Source: an uncultured Alphaproteobacteria bacterium
Lineage (GTDB): Bacteria > Pseudomonadota > Alphaproteobacteria > Methylaequorales > Methylaequoraceae
Assembly: GCA_902625895.1 (NCBI GenBank)
Contig: CACODD010000006.1
Span: 1-46,888 of the forward strand
Length of the DNA: 46,888 bases
Direction: 5' to 3'
The position numbers and the translations under genes were made by a program. Positions 42,861 to 46,888 of the stretch are shown here, piece by piece. The notes below the pieces were generated by a model, which saw nothing but the letters and a program-made list of their open reading frames with translations, searched no databases and was not told where the DNA came from. The first letter of the stretch is position 1, and every line of letters begins with the position of its first letter.

Positions 42861-43255
42861 GATTTCTCATTTATTTAACAGCTTGTTTTTTAGCTAATTA
42901 CAGCTTATTAATTACACAAGAAGTTGAGTGTCAAGGTGCAGTTTTAAGGGTCTTAAACAAAACAACAAATGAAAAAAATTATTTTACTACTCCGCTTTCT
43001 CAAACAATAGAACTTTACAATTCAAGTATTGTTATCCATAGATGTGTAAAACTAGAAAATGAAGGAAAAAATGATGAGGTAGCACTCATAACTCATAAAC
43101 TGAAAAATAAATTAAACAAAGAGGAGGTTTTTTTTGGATGGATTTTTAAATCAACTCAATATTTAAACTCTCCCAACAACCCAATTTACGATATCAGACT
43201 TGAAGAATGTTTAATTGAGGATCCAATCTTTTTAAAAAATAACGAATCTATTTAA
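42857..43255 (+). CDS. DUF2155 family exported protein
   Basis: A 132-residue protein with a signal peptide (RFLIYLTACFLANYSLLI). The mature part has CQGAVLRVLNKTTNEKNYFTTPLSQTIEL, IHRCVKLE, FFGWIFKSTQYLNSPNNPIYDIRLEEC, matching DUF2155 of Alphaproteobacteria (AvLrxLDKvTar ... FsGWMFaSSPxLxxxeHPVYDvWvxxC). Conserved Cys residues are present. The function is unknown; periplasmic. It ends in an eight-base overlap with convergent aat. Confidence 0.9.
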   Translation: MRFLIYLTACFLANYSLLITQEVECQGAVLRVLNKTTNEKNYFTTPLSQTIELYNSSIVIHRCVKLENEGKNDEVALITHKLKNKLNKEEVFFGWIFKSTQYLNSPNNPIYDIRLEECLIEDPIFLKNNESI

Positions 43256-43874
43256 AGTAATCTAATACATTTTTTTCAAGTTTTTCAGGAAAAATCGGAC
43301 TTTCTAAAAGTTTATTGTCTTTGAGTAATTTTAAATATTTATTTTTAGAAATCTTTTTTGTACCAAATTGCTTTAAATGGTCAGAATAAAATTGTGTGTC
43401 TATAAATCTAAATCCTCCTTGTTTTAATAATGCTGCTAGATATGTTAATGCAATTTTACTAGCGTTTTCTCTGATGCTGAACATACTTTCTCCACAAAAT
43501 ATTCCCCCTACAATAATACCATATAAACCACCAACTAGAGATTTATCAAAATAACATTCAATTGATTTAGCGAATCCTAATCTGTGAAGCTTTGTGTAAT
43601 TTTCAATAATTTGTTTATTAATCCATGAATTTTTTCTTTTTTTATTTTTTGCGCAAAGGTTTATTACTTTTTCAAAATTTGAATTGATTTCTACGGTATG
43701 AGTATCTTTTCTGATTAGTTTTGTTAAACTTTTGGAAACTTTAAATTCTTTTAAATCTATTACACCTCGCTCTTTTGGTTCCACCCAATATATATAAGGA
43801 TCGTAGTTTGAATCAGACATTGGGAATATACCTTTTTCATAGGCTTTGAGAACAAGATCAGTTGATAAAAACAT
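43248..43874 (-). CDS. aat: leucyl/phenylalanyl-tRNA-protein transferase
   Basis: Adds Leu or Phe to N-terminal Arg/Lys of proteins, making N-degrons for ClpS-ClpA, both in this window. Signatures: YEKGIFPMSD, YWVEPKERGVIDL, WINKQIIENYTKLHRLGFAKSIECY, LVGGLYGIIVGGIFCGESMFS and FIDTQFYSDHLKQFG. Length 208 aa is usual. It is last in the aroQ-accB-accC-aat block, three bases after accC. Confidence 0.96.
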   Translation of the reverse strand: MFLSTDLVLKAYEKGIFPMSDSNYDPYIYWVEPKERGVIDLKEFKVSKSLTKLIRKDTHTVEINSNFEKVINLCAKNKKRKNSWINKQIIENYTKLHRLGFAKSIECYFDKSLVGGLYGIIVGGIFCGESMFSIRENASKIALTYLAALLKQGGFRFIDTQFYSDHLKQFGTKKISKNKYLKLLKDNKLLESPIFPEKLEKNVLDYFK

Positions 43875-43877
43875 AAT

Positions 43878-45212
43878 TTATGAGTTTAATTTATCATACC
43901 AGCTAATATCAAATTTTGCTTTCACAAAATCTTGATGACTTAAAATTGTTTTCAAAACCTGAATATTAGTCTCTATGCCTTCTATAACATATTCATCTAA
44001 AGCCCTTTTAAGTCTCATAATGCATTCTTGTCGATTTTTTCCTTTTGAAATTATTTTTGCAACCAAACCATCATAAAAGGAAGTCACACTACAACCTGAA
44101 TAAAGGAGTGAATCAATCCTTATACCAGGCCCACCTGGTGGATGATAAGTTTTTACTAAACCAGTAGAGGGAAACATTGTTATTGGATTTTCTGCATTAA
44201 TCCTGCATTCAATGGAGTGACAAGTTTTTTGTATTTGATCCTGATTTATTGTTAGTTTACCATTGGATGCTACATTTATTTGCTCTTTTACAATATCAAT
44301 ATTAAATACTTCTTCAGTTATTGTATGTTCTACTTGAAGTCTTGTATTCATTTCAATGAAAAAAAAATTTCCGTTACTGTAGAGATATTCTACAGTTCCT
44401 AAATTTTGATAGCCTACCTTTTCAAATGCATTTAGGGTGATATCACAAACTTTTTGTCTTTCATTCTCACTAATTGCAGGGCTAGGACATTCCTCAATAA
44501 TTTTTTGATTTCTCCTTTGAATGGAGCACTCTCTTTCTCCTACATGAATTAAATTTCCCTTATGATCCCCAATTATTTGTACTTCTATGTGTCTTGGATT
44601 CTCAATAAACTTTTCGATATATACATTGTCATTTCCAAAACTTTGTATTGTTTCTTTTTTTGCTAATAAAAAGTTATCCTTTAATTCACTTTCATCATAA
44701 ACTTTTTTTATTCCTCTTCCACCACCACCATTGCTTGCCTTTACTAAAACTGGATATCCAATCTCTTTTGAAATAGTTTTTGCTTCGGATACATTTTTAA
44801 CATTTTTTTTACTTCCTGGAATAACTGGAAGCCCTAATTCTTTGGCAAAATTTTTTGCTTTTACTTTGTCCGACATTTTTTCAATGTGATCATATTTTGG
44901 ACCAATAAACTTAAATCCATGATCATTTACAATTTTCGCAAAACTAGAATTTTCAGATAACATTCCAATTCCAGGATGAATAGCGTCGACGTTAGCAATT
45001 GTAGCTGCTGAAATTATTGAAGGAATATTTAAATAAGAATTTTTAACCTGTGGAGGCCCTATACAAACACTTTCATCGGCTAATCTTACAAACATTTCTT
45101 TTTCATCTGCCGTAGAATGAACAACAACAGTTTTTATATCAAGCTCTTTACATGCTCTAAGGATTCTTAGAGCAATTTCACCTCTGTTTGCAACTAGAAT
45201 TTTTTTTAGCAT
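43878..45212 (-). CDS. accC: acetyl-CoA carboxylase biotin carboxylase subunit
   Basis: Carboxylates biotin on AccB with ATP and bicarbonate, the first step of fatty-acid synthesis. ILVANRGEIALRILRACKEL opens the protein, with the ATP-grasp loop ASNGGGGRGIKKV, the EKFIENPRHIEVQIIGD stretch and FFIEMNTRLQVEHTITE near the metal site. 444 aa is normal. It overlaps accB by one base. Confidence 0.97.
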   Translation of the reverse strand: MLKKILVANRGEIALRILRACKELDIKTVVVHSTADEKEMFVRLADESVCIGPPQVKNSYLNIPSIISAATIANVDAIHPGIGMLSENSSFAKIVNDHGFKFIGPKYDHIEKMSDKVKAKNFAKELGLPVIPGSKKNVKNVSEAKTISKEIGYPVLVKASNGGGGRGIKKVYDESELKDNFLLAKKETIQSFGNDNVYIEKFIENPRHIEVQIIGDHKGNLIHVGERECSIQRRNQKIIEECPSPAISENERQKVCDITLNAFEKVGYQNLGTVEYLYSNGNFFFIEMNTRLQVEHTITEEVFNIDIVKEQINVASNGKLTINQDQIQKTCHSIECRINAENPITMFPSTGLVKTYHPPGGPGIRIDSLLYSGCSVTSFYDGLVAKIISKGKNRQECIMRLKRALDEYVIEGIETNIQVLKTILSHQDFVKAKFDISWYDKLNS

Positions 45213-45646
45213 TATTCGATTAAGACAAGAGGTTCGCCGAATTCGACTGGAGTTTCGTTTTTAACATATATTTTTTTTACTGTACCATTTCTATCTGCAA
45301 CAATTTCATTCATTGTTTTCATAGCTTCTATTATTAAGAGAACTTGACCAATTTTTACATTTTGACCTATTTCAATGAATTGCTTCGACCCAGGCTCTGG
45401 GCTTAGGTAGGCTGTTCCCACCAATGGTGATTTAAGTGATGTTTCTGATTTTTGATCTACAGGTACTTTATTAGAGGAATCTGTTATTTTTTTTATATTT
45501 GTATTTTTTTTACTTTCATTTTGATTCTTTTTTAATTTATAGGATAACTTACCGTCAGAAATCTCCAATTCTTTCAGATTATTCTTTTCCATTAATTGTG
45601 ATAAAAACTCTATATCATCAATTATTTTTTTATCTTGTTTTTTCAT
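45212..45646 (-). CDS. accB: biotin carboxyl carrier protein
   Basis: Carries biotin between AccC and the carboxyltransferase. The N-terminus is IDDIEFLSQLMEKNNLKELEI; a Lys/Asn/Ser-rich linker follows (about 35-65); the C-terminal domain has the biotinylation site EAMKTMNEI and the thumb PLVGTAYLSPEPGS. 144 aa is usual. It starts just one base after the aroQ stop. Confidence 0.96.
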   Translation of the reverse strand: MKKQDKKIIDDIEFLSQLMEKNNLKELEISDGKLSYKLKKNQNESKKNTNIKKITDSSNKVPVDQKSETSLKSPLVGTAYLSPEPGSKQFIEIGQNVKIGQVLLIIEAMKTMNEIVADRNGTVKKIYVKNETPVEFGEPLVLIE

Positions 45647-45647
45647 C

Positions 45648-46073
45648 CTACAAATATTTTAATGAGTTAATTGCTACTTGATAAACTTGAGTACCAAATC
45701 CTGCTATGATACCATTAACTACGGGGCTAATAAAAGAATTTTTTCTAAACTCCTCTCTGTTGTAAATATTTGAAATGTGTACTTCTATCTTTGGAATTTT
45801 GACTGTCTTGAGTGCATCATGAATGGCGATGGAGGTGTGTGTAAATGCTCCAGCATTTATTATCATTCCATCATAATTCTTACTAGTGTGAATTTTATCA
45901 ATGATATCACTTTCTGAGTTGCTTTGGAAAAAGTTTAAACTTAATTTGTCGTCTTTAAATATTTCGCAGCATTCGTTCTCAATTTCTTTTAGAGTCTTTG
46001 TCCCATACAATTCTACTTCTCTCTCTCCAAGTAAATTTAGGTTAGGACCATTAATAATTAAAATCTTTTTCAT
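45648..46073 (-). CDS. aroQ: 3-dehydroquinate dehydratase, type II
   Basis: Third step of the shikimate pathway. INGPNLNLLGEREVELYG carries the active Arg and Tyr; INAGAFTHTSIAIHDAL and EVHISNIYNREEFRKNSFIS complete the site. 141 aa is usual. It overlaps the end of the upstream TPR/M48 gene by four bases. The aroQ-accB-accC order is common in Alphaproteobacteria. Confidence 0.96.
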   Translation of the reverse strand: MKKILIINGPNLNLLGEREVELYGTKTLKEIENECCEIFKDDKLSLNFFQSNSESDIIDKIHTSKNYDGMIINAGAFTHTSIAIHDALKTVKIPKIEVHISNIYNREEFRKNSFISPVVNGIIAGFGTQVYQVAINSLKYL

Positions 46074-46624
46074 TTTTTCCTCTTTTCCATTTCATACTTG
46101 AGATCTGATAATTTTTTTTTAAGGACAGGATCTATAGTTATTTTTGTAGCTCTATCAATATGGATTTTAGCACTTTCAATCTTCCCGGTTAACATATATT
46201 TTTCCGCAAAAGCGTATGAGGAATAATCTAATTTTTTTAATTTTCCGTAGTTTAAACCTAAATAATGCCACGCTTCAATAGGAAATTCATCTTTTTTTAC
46301 ATATTCCAATAAAAGTTGTATCGATTTTTCTTGGTTGTCTCTGGTATTACTGTGATAAAGCGACTTAGCTAAAAACAATGCAAAACCTTTCTCATTAGGT
46401 AATATAGACTTTGAAATGTAAAATGATCTAATTGCATTTTGGAAATCTCCACTTTCATAATACATCTGACCTTTTAGCTCATGAAAATATGGATTGTTGT
46501 TATCTTTTTTTATACATTGATCAATGTATTTCATTGCTACTTCAATTTTCCCAACTCTATAATTGTGGAGAGCTTGTGCATATAAACTTTCTAAATTTAT
46601 TGATTTTGAGTACAAGTAATCCAA
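46070..46624 (-). CDS. C-terminal TPR part of an M48 (BepA/YfgC-like) metalloprotease, N-terminal part missing
   Basis: A 184-residue open frame of TPR repeats that matches the tail of alphaproteobacterial M48 proteases: LYAQALHNYRVGKIEVAMKYID, NNPYFHELKGQMYYESGDFQNAI, EAWHYLGLNYGKLKKLDYSSYAFAEKYMLTG. The catalytic M48 half (HExxH, some 250 residues) and signal peptide are not here. The frame begins at a weak TTG, with a stop two codons before it, exactly where sequence resembling rne starts on the other strand. So it is a truncated gene or a break in the assembly. In intact genomes the protease has a role in outer-membrane assembly quality control. Confidence 0.75.
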   Translation of the reverse strand: MDYLYSKSINLESLYAQALHNYRVGKIEVAMKYIDQCIKKDNNNPYFHELKGQMYYESGDFQNAIRSFYISKSILPNEKGFALFLAKSLYHSNTRDNQEKSIQLLLEYVKKDEFPIEAWHYLGLNYGKLKKLDYSSYAFAEKYMLTGKIESAKIHIDRATKITIDPVLKKKLSDLKYEMEKRKK

Positions 46625-46888
46625 CTGTTAATTTGAAATCTGGTGGATACCTTGTTATTAATCAAACCGAAGCACTTGTTTCAATTGACATTAATTCAGG
46701 TAAATATACGAAACAACGAAACATTGAGGATACCGCTTTTAAGACGAATTTAGAAGCTTCAGAGGAAATTAGCAAACAATTGCGAATTCGCGATTTAGCA
46801 GGATTAATTGTTATAGATTTTATAGATATGCTTGATAGAGGTCATAACATCAAAGTTGAAAGAAAGCTAAAAGAATGTCTAAGAGAAG
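46621..46888 (+). CDS. rne: ribonuclease E/G, internal fragment
   Basis: The frame starting at 46621 reads PTVNLKSGGYLVINQTEAL, then SIDINSGK, FKTNLEASEEISKQLRIRDLAGLIVIDFIDM and VERKLKECLRE up to the window end, which is the catalytic centre of RNase E (the Asp in IDINS and the Asp in VIDFIDM are the metal-binding pair). The roughly 280 upstream residues, including the S1 domain, are absent: upstream codons read into the antisense of the TPR gene. The 3' end is cut by the window. So this is a piece without its 5' half, not a whole gene start. Confidence 0.9.

Overview
This window is a gene-dense, very AT-rich segment (roughly 30% GC by eye) of a Gram-negative bacterium. It is almost certainly a streamlined marine alphaproteobacterium. 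The supporting signs are an rluD-rpoH pair, ALA synthase (C4 haem route), an NDUFA12 complex I subunit, the DUF2155/DUF3126/DUF3429 small-protein families, the aroQ-accB-accC-aat block, and a proteorhodopsin with a full retinal pathway. Lineages such as HIMB59/AEGEAN-169 or SAR11-like groups fit, but the sequence alone does not fix the clade. No rRNA, tRNA, CRISPR array, insertion sequence or phage gene was seen, and no gene-free stretch exceeds 300 bases.

Layout. 1-4.6 kb: 3' part of purA, rpoH, rluD, then a small operon (DUF6476-like membrane protein, small HExxH metallopeptidase, Fe/2-oxoglutarate oxygenase-like protein). 4.6-10.9 kb: phototrophy island, read leftward: proteorhodopsin, a strong hairpin, then crtE-crtI-crtB-crtY-blh in overlapping frames (GGPP to phytoene, lycopene, beta-carotene, retinal). 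11-15 kb: DUF3429, DUF3126, an exported beta-barrel-like protein, a SHOCT lipoprotein and a porin. 15-19.8 kb: one leftward seven-gene operon, a NitT/TauT-type ABC importer followed by ExbB, two ExbD and TonB, suggesting one import route across both membranes. 19.8-31.1 kb: housekeeping genes (tusA, xseB, ispA, tlyA, aroC, fabI, pdxH, hemA, msrB, thiO-thiS-thiG, pyrE, a second HExxH protein, fhs). 31.1-36.3 kb: glycosyltransferase, membrane J-protein, galU, ugd, phosphohexomutase (nucleotide-sugar supply). 36.3-41.4 kb: clpS-clpA, COG3146 GNAT/FemAB-like protein, RidA-like protein, and a freestanding C-terminal domain of B12-dependent ribonucleotide reductase. 41.4-46.6 kb: NDUFA12, two MCE/MlaD proteins, a small conserved-looking protein and DUF2155, facing aat-accC-accB-aroQ and the TPR tail of an M48 protease. 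46.6 kb-end: an internal piece of rne, joined abruptly to the M48 tail.

The genome is compacted to an unusual degree. All nine convergent gene pairs overlap or are one base apart, and several divergent pairs leave 0-26 bases for two promoters. The most interesting items are the ABC-ExbB-ExbD-ExbD-TonB operon, with an Asp-to-Asn change in one ExbD; the orphan NrdJ C-terminal domain; the pair of Cys-containing mini-zincins; the hairpin between proteorhodopsin and its retinal operon; and the broken M48/rne junction, which may be an assembly or amplification artefact. No unmistakably new system was found; the TonB/ABC operon is the best candidate for one.
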